From: Vitis vinifera
Taxonomy: Eukaryota; Streptophyta; Magnoliopsida; Vitales; Vitaceae
Reading direction: 5' to 3'
Assembly: GCF_030704535.1 (NCBI RefSeq)
Contig: NC_081822.1
Coordinates: 6,325,501 to 6,389,500, forward strand
Length of the DNA: 64,000 nt
Positions 45,607 to 57,129 of this stretch are shown piece after piece (position 1 is the stretch's first letter; every line of letters starts with the position of its first letter). The notes below the pieces were generated by a model, which saw nothing but the letters and a program-made list of their open reading frames with translations, did no database searches and had not been told where the DNA came from. Both the position numbers and the translations under genes were made by a program.

Positions 45607-45915
45607 ATGGATCCCAAAAAACCAGGTGATGAAGAAGAAGGGGGGTTGCTATCGTGCTGGGGTAATCTTAAGCTGAAGTTTCCATGCAACAAAGGAAGAA
45701 GGAACACTCAGACAAGGCACAGACGTGTAGGTTGGAAAATAATGGAAGCTTTCAAGCCCAAAAGACCCAAACCGTTTAGTAGTTTCAGGTACGACCCTTT
45801 AAGCTATGCTCAAAACTTTGATGATGGCTGTTGGGATGAGGATTGTGAGGGTTCTTCCAATCGCGGCTTCTCTGCTAGATTTGCTGTCCCTTCGTCAAAA
45901 CCTCTTGGAGATTAA
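45607..45915 (+). CDS. Small plant-specific protein of unknown function
   Basis: A 102-aa protein in a single exon. The first ATG in frame is at 45607 (only a TTG precedes it). It starts MDPKKPGDEEEGGLLSCWG, has a very basic centre (KGRRNTQTRHRR, KPKRPKPF) that could act as a nuclear or nucleic-acid-binding patch, and then a FRYDPLSYAQNFDDG block followed by an acidic, Ser-rich tail. The YDPLSYxxNFDD-like block is, as far as I recall, a feature of a family of short, often stress-responsive angiosperm proteins without a known function. No transmembrane segment or signal peptide is visible. The leader is pyrimidine/GA-rich and lies after a TATA-like site, and codon use looks genuine. I consider it a real gene but do not assign a role. 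Confidence 0.75.
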   Translation: MDPKKPGDEEEGGLLSCWGNLKLKFPCNKGRRNTQTRHRRVGWKIMEAFKPKRPKPFSSFRYDPLSYAQNFDDGCWDEDCEGSSNRGFSARFAVPSSKPLGD

Positions 45916-46384
45916 TGGTTAATATATGCTGTTTTAAAGATCTTATTGGGAATCTTGTAAACTTGTTACGTTGTGGGAAATACGTATACGTGTTGAATGG
46001 ATTTATATTTCTATATTCTCACATGCCATTCTCAGATAAGTTCTAATCACGAGGAATTCCTTTGCTACTTTATATTATTTTAAAGAAAAGAAAAAGGAAA
46101 TCTTTTATACTTGTGCCAGTATTGGGTATCATTAGCCTGTTCGAGTTCTTGGTTTCGCGTCCAAAAATATCAAGGATTGTGAGTTCATGATTCTTTAAGT
46201 CATAATTTTATTCGAAATTAAGCTGATCACTTACAGCGTTCAGTTTCCTTTTTCTTCTCCATATCCATGCTTCATAGTAAACCTATATATGTGTGCTTCC
46301 TATGAGCACGAGACCCTAAAAAGGTGGGATTCTCAAAGCTTCATTATTGATCACAGAAGTAAAGAGAGGCGTAGGTTTTAGGCT

Positions 46385-46409
46385 GAGAGAGAGAGAGAGA
46401 GAGAGAGAG
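46385..46409. repeat. (GA)n microsatellite
   Basis: About 12 GA units. Confidence 0.9.
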
Positions 46410-47221
46410 GGAGTGAGAAAACCCAAGCTCTAACTTGAAAAAAATAGAATTGTGATAGGTATAGGCAGCTGTCTGAACTCTGAAGTGTACCTCACTGCAC
46501 TTTCTAAGATACTGGTTGATCATGTGGACCAAGCAGTACTCTATTAAAGATGTGCAGTTGGGGTTTCTGGTTCTTGTTTGGTGTAGGGTGAATCCATTTG
46601 ATTATTGCTCTGCAAAAGCTGTTGTACGTAGCTAGTTTATGTTCCCTGACGTCTCAATATATCACTTCTCGTTCCCCACTCATGCCTTAGAAAACTTACT
46701 AGATTATTTTAAGTTATGATTAAACTATTATTAACACCGAAATTATAATTTAATATTGCTTTAAGAGTTATAAGGTTGATTCGTCAAATAAATTTGAAGC
46801 ATGTGACAAAGTATTTTTATTTGAAGTGTTTGTAACGTAAGCATTCTTCCTACCATATAACAATTTTCGATCTTTTAAATTTTGTTAAATATATTATTTT
46901 TTTTTTAAAATCTATATTTTATACTTAAATGTATTAAAAATATTATCAAATATATTTTTAGAATATATTATTAATATTTTTATTTAAAGTATTTTTAATA
47001 AAAATATTCTTTATAAATATTTTTTGAAAAATCATTTATCAAATACTTCTTTAGAAAACACAAAAAAATAAATTTTCAATTTTTTAAATATGCTTTGTAA
47101 ATTTGTTAAAAGTTTCATTTTTTTTTAAGAACATTTTTATACTAAAAATGTTTTCTAAAGCCATTTTTAAACAAACTTTTAGAATCACTAAATTAGTGAA
47201 ATACTTTCAGAGTACTTTTAA

Positions 47222-47440
47222 GGGTGTTTCCATTGCAAATGTTTTTAGTTGAGGTGTTTTTTCTTTTTTATATATATAAATTTCTTTTCAAAGTGTTTCA
47301 GGAAGAATTATTTATCAATTGCTTTTCTATAGCTCATGAGTGATTTTTCAAATTTTATAAATATTTTTTGAATTTTATCAAATACTTAATTTTTCTTCAA
47401 AAACACTTTTATATTAAAAGTGCTTTTTAAAATTACCGTA
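47222..47440. repeat. Copy of the AT-rich MITE-like family
   Basis: Aligns by eye with the element nested in the LINE at 32448-32672: TTTTTAGTTGAGGTG, a TATCAATTGCTT block, CTCATGAGTGA, AAAAACACTTTTATA and AAAAGTGCTTTTTA in order. Confidence 0.5.
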
Positions 47441-47779
47441 CCAAATTATTGCTAAACAATTCTTTAATAAATCTAATTTAAATTTGGGTCTAAACTACTA
47501 AATTGATCAATATGTTTATCTAAATAAGAAATATATAAGCAATTAAAAAAAATAAGATGTAAATAAATTATTTATTTCCGCGCCTACTCTAGGCCACTTA
47601 ATTTTAAATTATAATATTAAATTATTTTATCAAATATATTCAACATACTTAATAACTTAAATTAAATTATTAAATTAATTCATCAAACACCTTCTAAAAT
47701 ATCAACATGCCTTACCTCAGTGTTTAACTGAGGTGATTATTCCAGTATCTGGGCCCAGGCTTCAACTCTTTGATGAGCT

Positions 47780-48462
47780 AAACCCTAATTATATTTGTTG
47801 AAAGCCACTCCCTCACAGTGGGCCATCTTTGGTGGCATGCCATAAGGCCCACCTAGTGCACATGGCTTTAATTAATTGAGAAGAGTTTATAAAGCATTTT
47901 ATTTTTCCTCTCACTTCCAATGTGGGATAAGGTAAAGGGATTTAAAAGTAAAAATCAACTTTGCACCAAGAAGAAGATTTGAACCATGGACCACAAACTC
48001 GTAACGAGCGTAACCACTCCATTGTGTTGCATCTCTGTTTGTGATGATGTTTAACATAAAATTATTACATAGGCTATTTCAAAAAATAATATATATATAT
48101 ATATATATAAATCACATAGTTTTTTTTATTTATTTTGAATTTGTTTTCATATTTAAATACGACTTTTTTTTTTTTTTTACCATTTTGAATATATTTTCAT
48201 ATTTAAATATTGTATATATTTTGTTTAATAAATTTAAACCATTAATACATTTATATAAACATGAATAAATAATATTATAAATATTATTTAATTTTTAATT
48301 ATATATTTTAAATATTTTATAATTATTTTAAATTTTAATAAAATATAAAATATATATTTATGATGTTATTGATTTGACCACAGTTCAACCATTAATTCGA
48401 TCAGTAAACCGTGAATCGACAATTTTTTCGATTCAATATCCAATCCAATTCTGAAAACATTG
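47780..48462 (-). mobile_element. Decayed relative of the hAT element at 44.0 kb
   Basis: The plus-strand right end, CCAATTCTGAAAACATTG, is the inverted terminal sequence of the 44.0-kb element. Inside it, GTTCAACC and ATTCGATC words are degraded subterminal motifs. The tRNA-like part is present on the minus strand (A-box-like TGGAGTGGTTA at 48011-48021, B-box-like GGTTCAAATC at 47976-47985), as is a CCCACATTGGAAG block matching CCCACATCGGAAA at 44608. The left end is not recognisable, so the start is approximate and no target duplication is found. Confidence 0.6.
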
Positions 48463-49617
48463 GTTAAAAGAGTATTGTATGTCTAATAACTTTCTTTTTA
48501 CATGAATTTTTTGGAGGTAACTTTTCACTACAAGATTAAGCTGCAGGAAATGGGTCCAATCTCTACCACATTATTATTCCAACTATATGGAGTAGTCAGC
48601 TCCATGTTTTTTTTCAATTTTAAACTAAAACATTGGCTGACTCAAATGGCAAAAGTACTGAAGCAAGAATTTTACATTTTACTTGTTGATGACCACGTGA
48701 ATTGATAACCCCAATCTTCATCTACCACCGCTACGACTACCATCATCGCCCATAGAAATTTTGGAAGCATAACTTTCCAAAAGGTAGGTCAATACGTTGG
48801 CATGGCATGAACCAGCATTGGCTTGGGCACATATCAGGAATAGGTTACTTAAGTATGTAATAATGCTATTGATCCTTATGAAAATGATGGTTGAAAAATA
48901 ATCCTAGGATGGGTGTAACCCATTATAAGCCTCGAGAGGAGTTATAAGACTAAAGGTAAGTTGTGTGGGATGGGTAATGCCCCATGCCATTAAATCCAAA
49001 GATAAATGTGATATTAAATTATATAAAAAAGATTAGTTTGATCTCATTACAAGTCAATTAATTTTCAGACGACAGATGCTTTAATCCTAACAACAGTACA
49101 GCCACCAGTAACCGTTATTGAAAACTTATAGCTAATCTATAAAAAAATCAACTTGAATACAAATATTCGTGCTATTGAAAGCATACAGTGCAAATCAGTG
49201 CTTGCCACTTAAGAATGCGCTAAAATGTTGTACGGAAAAGTGTTAGAATCACCTTTTGCTTTTTGCTTTCTACTCGCACTCCTCCTGCAACAGCACCAGA
49301 AGTCAAAAAGTAATGAAGATAAGCCAAGGCCGGCGCGCAGGAGCCCTTCAATACTAATATGCAGTTGTTTTCACTTTTCACTAGTCAACTTACAGGAGCT
49401 GGCTCAACAATAATAAAGCTGTGATATGAAAAATTGAAACCAAATCTACCTCCATCCTTTAATATAAAATGATTCTAACTAAGAGTTTGAGCAATAGAAA
49501 TTGCTGTAGTTCCATTTAATCGATATCCTAAAAATCTTCTTATGCCTTCAGGAGAGGCAGTGGAAATGAAAACTGCTTAAGATTCACAAAATATGCTTAC
49601 TGATGTCCTGCAGGGTG
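48463..49617. other. Intergenic region, nothing assigned
   Basis: Only short random frames. It includes the 3' flank of the first OPT gene, which ends at 49618 on the minus strand. Confidence 0.4.
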
Positions 49618-52230
49618 TCAATGTACAGGACACCCGTCTACCACGATGCCTTTGGCTGTTGGACATGAGGCCAACCCACAGTGCTCACCTTCCGCACCCC
49701 ACCAGGATATACTTCTGTTCGCCATGGTCAGTGAGAAGTACAAAAGGACTCCCATGAAAGCCAACCCAGCGTCCAGTGCGGCCGAGAGAACATAATTGTA
49801 CCTCTGCCACCAATTCTTTCGGTATCTGAAGATGAAGAAATTGAATATTGTTCCAACAAAGATCCATGCGTTGAAATTCAGGGTTGTAGCTGGTGGCATT
49901 GCACCCGTTGCTCCGAGAAGTACTGGGAGGTTAACGAGTGAAATCCATTTCTGTGTGGGGAATGCTTTATGCAGCAACCAAACCAACACAGGTCCCAGTG
50001 CGCCAACGAGAAAGAACCAGTTGAGGGCTGAGTAGTCTCCCAGATCCCCAAATATTCGTCTGGGCCCTACCAAACCCCAGATGACAGATGCATCATAGAA
50101 GACTCGATCACCTGGGCATGTCCAAGGACTATTAGGAGGAAGTAATTGATCCTGGCAAATGTTCTCAATGCTTGTCAGCAGCCACCATGCCACTGTAATG
50201 TTCACCGTTCCAGCTATGATGGTGCCAATGAACTTTAGCGGAGAAAATAAAATGAAAAACAAGTTAAAAAGAATTAGATGTTTGAACAAAACGTTTAAAA
50301 ATGAACTAAGTTGGGTTTCTTTGCCTTTTCACCTTCTTTACTTGTTCTTGTTCTTCTCTGTATTTTGACTATTTATTAATTATTCTTTTCATTATTATTA
50401 TTATTTAATTTTGACTTCAACCTACATTGATTTGCCACTTAGAAGCATCCTATGTTTCATAATATCTGTCAATAGAGTATGTTTTTTAGTTGTTGTTTTT
50501 ATCTATATCCAATTTTTCTAGATTAAAATTTCTTTGTTAAGAAGGAGAATTAATACCTGAACCACAAACATTGATCGGGGAGGAATCTTCATGTAATGGC
50601 CAAGCTTGAAATCATTGAGAAAGGAGACTGCTTGTGCCATGCTTATATACCCATAGGTTTTGAAGCAGACATTAGCAATTGGCCGTCCTGGTAATATGAC
50701 TCCCATGAGGTATTCTGTGACGATATTCAGTCCTGGTGTCTGTAATTCCAAGGTAAGAAAGATATATATATAGATTGTTAATGGGAGGGACAGCTGAGAC
50801 AACAAATTTAGTCTCGGCTTCTTTAGAATTTCAAAATTTGAAAAGGGAAAAGGTAATTTTGAATTAGTTATGTAGTGGAACCAACTGTCCCTCAAGGGAG
50901 TCTCTTTGTTCTTTGGCAATGACTATTTTCTCACTTGTACAAGATAGGCTCATAGTTATCAATGCAGAAAGATATACACAAGAATAAAATAGGATGGCTT
51001 GAGATTGATTTATTCACCTGATTTGTTGTAGCAGTTATGATGCTGATTGGAAGGGTGAATGTCAATGCTAGGAATGCTGCAAAGATGAGTCCCCACCATG
51101 GCATTTGGATCTCATCTTTCATGAAGATGCAGAGGATCAGAGACAGAGCCAATGACAGCCCCAGCATCAGGTGAAACCACGTGTTGGGTATGTCCTTGTA
51201 ATTCTTCATGAGTTTTGTGTGAATGTCTTCCTTTCCCTTGTATGTAGCTCGGAATTGTTTATATATTTCCCTGCATGGAACCCTCACTCAACTTTTGCTC
51301 GCTGAGCAGACAATGAATGCAACTAACCCGTTTTCTTCTTTTTTCTCAATCTATTTATTAAAACCCATACATTTTTTTTCAGATCAACAAACACAGAATT
51401 CAAAAGTTATGCAGTAGTAGTTACCTTCCATTAAACAAGGCCACATGCGTGAGAGTAGATATAACAGCAGCAAACCCAAGGCCGTATGAAATAGAAAAGA
51501 AAATGCTAAGGTGTATGTGTCCTTGCTTCTGATATGTTTCCATGTCTATCTCGAACTTATTATTCACTATTGCAGAAACATTATACCTTTGTCCCTGGGC
51601 ATTGAATAAATGGGAGGAGAAGATAGGGAAGTTCTTGGCATTGTATACGTTAAGTCCCCAGTAGGCTACAGGGGTGATAAGGTACATGAAAATGACATAG
51701 CCCGCAAGGACATTAATAATGGCGAAGAAGGGAGTGATGAGAGGGCTGCCAAGGAATGAAGCTATGACTGACCAGTCAAGAGTCAAGGCCCCGATGCCTA
51801 GGCCACGCATTCCAGACCCGATCTGCTGGGCTGTGATAGAATTTGGGAATACCCAGCACACCCAACTGATGGTTCCCAAGGTAGGGAAGAGGTACCCTGG
51901 AACCACATACCAGGAGAAGCTGCAGATGAGTGCGATTAAGAAGAATTTCGCTCTTGTCATCCGCTTCTTGTCTTTCTCGTGAAGTGCGCTGCATTTGTGA
52001 AATGAAAATTGAAAATACTAGTCATTCTTGAATTCTTTCTTCTCTCTATAATTATTGGGACATTTTCTTAGAAGGCCCTAAATCGAAACTTCACACGCAT
52101 GGAAGATTAAGTCTTAAAAAGTATTCACTATTCACACAGATAGTCTTAAAATAATTTTTAAAAAAAAAATTAAGAAAGGAAGATGAACATAAAGAAATGG
52201 TGATTTTTAAGTACTCTTTATCTAAGATTT

Positions 52231-52287
<57 letters not shown>

Positions 52288-53935
52288 TTAGTTTCATCTT
52301 CTTTTAAAATAATCAAATATGACAAAAATATGTACAAGAAATAAAAGATAATTAAGAAAGGAAGATGAACATAAAGAAATGGGGTTTAAGTTGAAATATT
52401 TGGATACCATTCTTATTTTGGATTTTTGATAATTGTATGGTGAATTTAAATTTTAATTTTTTAAAATATAGTATAATGAAAAACATTTCCAAATCTACGA
52501 TACTTTTTATCACTTTGAAAGATATCTCTTGAAAAGACACATTCCATCATTTTTATATCAATAAAACACGTTAAAAATTTTTGAATTTACATTAAAAGTA
52601 TCTCTTCAAAAGACACTTTTTACAATTCTATAAAATCGGATTTATATTAAAAGTGTATTTTAAAGTGACACTTTTCACAATTTCATATCAATTGCATAGT
52701 AAAAAAATTGAATTTATACTAAAGATGTCTTTTTAGAATATATTTTCTATAATTTCACAAAATTAAATTTATATTAAAAGCTTTCTAAAAAAACACCTTT
52801 AATCATTTTTGTATCAGTCATCCATTGAAATAATTGAATTTATACTAAAATATATTTTCAAAAGACACTTTTATAATTTTATAAAATTAAATTTATATTG
52901 AAAAGTTTTCCTTCAAGAGATACTTTAGTATAAATTTAATTTTTTTTTATAGATGGCTAATATAAAAATTGTGGAAAGTATTTCTTTAAATGATATATTT
53001 AATACAAATTCAATTTTATGAAATTATAGAAAAACTTTTTATTTTTTAAGATTTGTTTTTTAAAATAGCCGTATAAGTTAAAAAAAAAAACCCATAAGGA
53101 AAGTTTAAAAGAGAATAAAAAAAAAAAAAGAAGAGTAAAGTACAAGTATACTAATACAACATTGATCTAAGTGCGACTTCTTTATAGAGCTCTAAGTTCG
53201 AAAAATAAAGTTAAAAAGCCTTAATAAGGGCGCGGTTTAAGAAATTACCTGAATAAAGAGACTTGAGTAAGACTACTCGGCCACCACATCTCCGCCGGGT
53301 CAACTACGAACTTCCTCAGAATCCCGGCCCAACCATACCCTAGAACCTGTACACATCACACCCACATTTCAGTTTTCACCACCACCGCCTTGGAGGCGGA
53401 GAAAAGAGAGTAACCTGTGCCAAACCTGGGTTGTGATCACAAGAATCCAACAAGCCGAGAAAGAGATCTCTCTGTGGTAGAAAGCCTTAATGATATCCAC
53501 AATACTAATAGCATAAGCCGTTCCACTCCCAAATGCCGCACCGGCATTTGCGAATATGGATATCAGCACATGCTCCTTTACATTGAAGGGCCCCGGGTTC
53601 AAAGAGTACTCCCTCGACCCAAAACCAGGCACCCGAAACTTGGTCTTAGGCAGCACCTTCGCCATGAACCGTCCCACCGGAAGCGTGGCGACCTGCACAG
53701 ATATCATGGTGATTACCAGGGGCTCCGTCCTGTAACCGAAGAAGGTGTTGAGGAAGGACAGAAGCACACATGATATCAAACCCAGAAACCACATTCGAAA
53801 CGTCCATACGGGCAGCGAGGGATCGTCGGTGGTGGGCACGGTTAATCGAACCTCCTCGATAGGAGACAATTCGTACTCGTCGATTTCTTCTACTGATTTT
53901 GATCTCCTTGAACCGTCTATTTCTAGAGAGGCCAT
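49618..53935 (-). CDS. Oligopeptide transporter (OPT family), complete, six exons
   Basis: A proton-coupled multi-pass membrane carrier; PT-clade OPTs move small peptides, glutathione or metal-ligand complexes. Exons (minus): 53935-53426, 53346-53249, 51988-51425, 51270-51018, 50739-50557, 50232-49618. All are GT-AG, total 2,223 nt, 740 aa, normal for the family. ATG at 53935 is the first in frame after a GTG-only extension. The cytosolic acidic N-terminus contains [13 protein letters not shown]. The signature [10 protein letters not shown] has NPG at 113-115, and KIPPRSMF has KIPPR at 526-530. About 14-16 hydrophobic segments are visible. The C-terminus is [19 protein letters not shown], shorter before it than in its neighbours and ending in H instead of F. 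Intron 2 is 1,260 bp, swollen by repeats, against 277 bp in the next gene. The last-exon acceptor (CTAAAG) and start (FIGT, not LIGT) also differ. Substrate is not predictable. Confidence 0.92.
52169..52382. repeat. Perfect 32-bp direct repeat around a (TA)n tract
   Basis: The sequence starting ATTAAGAAAGGAAGATGAAC at 52169-52200 is identical at 52351-52382. Between them is about 150 bp containing a pure (TA)n tract at about 52233-52284. It lies in intron 2 of the first OPT gene. Confidence 0.9.
52580..53040. repeat. Degenerate tandem repeat in OPT intron 2
   Basis: Units of about 75-100 bp with AATTTATATTAAAAG or its kin, a TCTTTTCAAAAGACAC-like block, then TATAATTTTATAAAAT. At least five diverged copies. 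Confidence 0.6.
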
Positions 53936-54140
53936 GGCGAGGGAGAGGGGTTTTGCAGATTGGCCTTGAAAGTTGAAACTAGCTAAAAAGATGCTCTTCC
54001 CAATGCTCTTGTGGCAGGGTTGCACGTCCCACGTGCAAAAGACTCCAGCTCTCTAAGGGGTCTGTTAGTCTGTTACGTTTTGGATTTGGGTATGGGTTGC
54101 GTTCGTCTATTATTATTATTATTATTATTATATACACATA
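53936..54140 (-). promoter_or_regulatory. Proximal promoter of the first OPT gene
   Basis: On the minus strand a TGTATATAA TATA-like box lies at about 54128-54136, roughly 195 bp before the ATG, next to a (TAA)n tract at 54110-54131. A CACGTGGGACGTGC sequence with two ACGT cores lies at about 54021-54036, close to the leader. Confidence 0.4.
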
Positions 54141-54284
54141 TGGATGGAAGATTAACTAAAGGTAAATGCATGCATACCCTATTCGTTAATCTTATTTTGT
54201 GCTAGGTTCATTAACTAATTATAAACTTCAAGAATCTCAAGCTAACAGCTTTTAGATTATTTTTTTTTCTCTTTGGAATGATAC

Positions 54285-54833
54285 GGGTGTTTGTTTTTTT
54301 TATTTTTTGCTAAAAATAATTTATTTTTAGAATTTAGGTGGTTTGTTTTTATATTTTTTCATGACTTATTATAAATTTTTTACTAAATAAAAAAAGTCAA
54401 AATATGTGGTATTTATTTTTTTGACTTTTTACTGAAAGTAATTTGTTTTTAGAATTTAAGTTGTTTATTTTTCTATTTTTTTATGACTTATTATAAACTT
54501 TTTATTAAAAGAAAAAACCAAAATATGTAACTTTTTTTAAATAGAAAAAATAACATATTAATTTTTTCTTTACTTTTAATACTTAATAAAAATAAAATAC
54601 TATATAAACAAACAACCTAATATTTAACACTATTAAATATTAAGGTTCTATTTAGAATTAAGTAAAAAACAACACCACGTAGTTTTTTCTAAATAAAAAA
54701 AATAATATATTACTTTTTCTTTATTTTTTAATACTTAATAGAAATAAAATACTATAAAAATAAACAACCTAATATTTAATATTATTAAGTATTAAGATTC
54801 TATTTAAAATTAAGTAAAAAAACAAACACCACC
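54285..54833. mobile_element. MITE-like element with GGTGTTTGTTTTTTT ends
   Basis: Starts GGGTGTTTGTTTTTTT and ends AAAAAAACAAACACCACC, an inverted pair of about 15 bp. Internal sequence is made of two repeated halves at each side: TTATGACTTATTATAAA...TTTTTATT in the left part, and CAACCTAATATTTAA...TTAAGTAAAAAA in the right. No coding capacity. The target duplication is unclear. Same end type as the Tourist-like element at 10.3 kb. Confidence 0.55.
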
Positions 54834-56389
54834 GATGAATTTCTCTAAGCTTATGGTTCTTGACTTGATTTGGTCCTTGATTACAATGTGACCCTAGTGC
54901 CACTCATCAATTGTATCCGACAAGTAAATTGTAAAATCATCTTTTAACACATTTTCGTACAATTTTCATAATTATAATTTTTTTTTTTTTTTGTGTTCAA
55001 ACAGTTTGGAATAAATAAAAACAATTTGAGAAGTAAATTTAATTTAAACTTTCTAATAAAGTTTTAAAGATTGTAGAGATTCTCATAGCTAACCATAAAA
55101 ACTAAACCGAATCTAATTTAAACTTACTAATAAAATCTTAAAAGGAGAGCTGAATTCGTGCTAGGCTCCTTATCCCAATAGCTCTTTGTAAAGGAAAATT
55201 TTAGTCTCTCAGCCAATTATTAATGAGTACATCCGATTTAAAAAAATTATTTGGTAGGAAGGTTTATATATGCATGATTCTAATTAAATGGAAAAGTCTA
55301 TATTAACACCATTCAAAGAGTGTCACATGAATTATGTTCTACAACTTTTAGTCAGCAAATATCAAAGCAAGGTGACCTGTCATATTGTAATTTGCAATTT
55401 GCAACTGATTCCATAACATGTTGAGATGGATTTTGTGTGATATTTCACATTGATAAGGAAAAGAAATGTTTGACATTGAATATGTGATGGGTTTCTCTAA
55501 ATTGTTTATAGGCATTTTAAAATTATGAGGATTTACTAGTTTAGAGTAGATGATACTTATACGAGAGGGAGTAATATTTCAACTAAATGACTCGATAATC
55601 TTGTAATATACAATGAGAAGGTTGTGTTTGTGTAAGGGAGTGAATTTAATATCCTTACCATATTATATATTATCATATTAGTAAATTAAATCTCATTTTT
55701 TTCAATTACATCTAAAATAGACAACATCTAAATACGAATACAAAAAATTGGTTTTCAGATAACAAAAAAAAAAAAAAAAAACATGTTTGACAATCAGAAA
55801 ATATAAAAAAAATATAAAATCGAATATTTTCAGATAACATTTTTTAATTGTTTTCAGTTGTGAGCTATTTTAAACAATAATTATACAAACATATATAATG
55901 ATTAAAAATAAAATTATAGACATAAAAATTATTTTAAAAATATTAAAAATAAGTTAAAAATAATTTTAGGTTTTCAAATAGACTTTTATTTTATAAAATT
56001 AGAACCATCTTAAAAAAATAGTTGCCAAACAAGGCCTTATATTTTGTTTTTGGTTTGACTTCCTGAACATGTTTTATATGCTAGGGATCCTTTACGTGAA
56101 AAGAAATTAATCTCAGGATTATTATCTCTATTGATTTTAACTAACCCTAATAATTTCTTTGGAGACTGGTTCGGCCCTTTAGTAGGTCTACCCAAGGGAT
56201 CGAGGTGAGGCTGTGGCTTTCACACATGCACAGGTATCGCATTTAAGTTGCGCTATAATGACCAACCTCTACACTTACAGATTAAATTACAGGACCTCGT
56301 GCCATCAATTCTGTATTGAAACATTCAGAAACTTCAATTACCAAATCTAGACGAAGCTGACACACAGGGTGTAGGAAACGGAAGGTTAA
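54834..56389. other. Intergenic region within the OPT array
   Basis: AT-rich sequence without a recognisable gene. From about 56280 it becomes similar to the 3' flank of the last OPT gene (63075 onward), marking the edge of a duplicated block. Confidence 0.45.
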
Positions 56390-56970
56390 TTAAAAGACAG
56401 GGCAGCCACCCATTACTACGCCCTTGGATTTGGAGTAAGATGCTAGAGGACAGTGTCAGGCAGCGCCCCACCACCGCAAGTTTTTATTCTCAATGCCAGA
56501 CGAGATGTGTATAAGAACTGCCATGAAAGCCAGCCCAGCATCCAAAGAAGCTGCTGAATGGCTATAGTCATGTCTCTGCAACCATTTCTTCCTGTACCTA
56601 AAGACAAAAATGTTGAAGATGGTTCCAACCAAATCCAGGCTCCCAGAAGCACTGGAAGATTAATAAGGGGTATGAATCCAAGATTGTGTAGGGAATTTCT
56701 TGTGCAAGAGCCATACTGCTACAACTGGACCCCACAGTCCTCCAAGGAAGAACCAATTCAGTACTCCATAGTCTCCAAGAGGTCCAAAAACCCGCATGGG
56801 TCCCATCAAACCCACAAATAACAGATTGCATCCAAGAAGACACGGTCACCAGGATATGTCCAAGGACTGTTTGCTGGAAGGAGAATGTCTTTGGCGTTTG
56901 TAATCAATGGAGTCAAGAAGCCATAGTCTGTGGCGAGATTTACTGTTCCTGCTCAGACGGTTCCAATTAG
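56390..56970 (-). pseudogene. OPT last-exon pseudogene
   Basis: A copy of the final OPT exon, closest to the one at 63193-63819 and sharing its 3' flank and the beginning of the preceding intron. Damage: a TGA stop after the LIGTV codons at the exon start, an in-frame deletion of about 42 bp (the NYNAW...ASMPPATPV part), a net loss of about 15 bp just before the CPLASC block, and several frameshifts. Exons 1-5 are absent between here and 57801. It was therefore formed by a partial duplication or by loss of the 5' part, and cannot make a transporter. Confidence 0.88.
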
Positions 56971-57129
56971 CTGGGATGCAAATTCAAGCACAGTGACCAA
57001 GTAAGCATGCATTAAAATCAAAAGATCGATTGAAATTTAGGTTCAACACAGTTTTGGAATGCCTTCTATCAAAACATGCCCTGATTCTCTGCAGGAACAG
57101 AGTTCTAAACTTCCAGCTATTCATGGAAT

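Larger units (their letters stand above)
45916..47735. other. Intergenic region with AT-rich dispersed repeats
   Basis: The 3' flank of the small gene is followed by a (GA)n tract at 46385-46409. The stretch 46780-47460 holds two copies of an AAGTGTTTTTAA/AAAACACTTTTA-type AT-rich repeat family also seen near 5.8 and 32.5 kb. No gene seen. Confidence 0.45.

Noticed and set aside
53417-53773. 118-codon plus-strand frame
   Set aside because: It is the antisense shadow of OPT exon 1.
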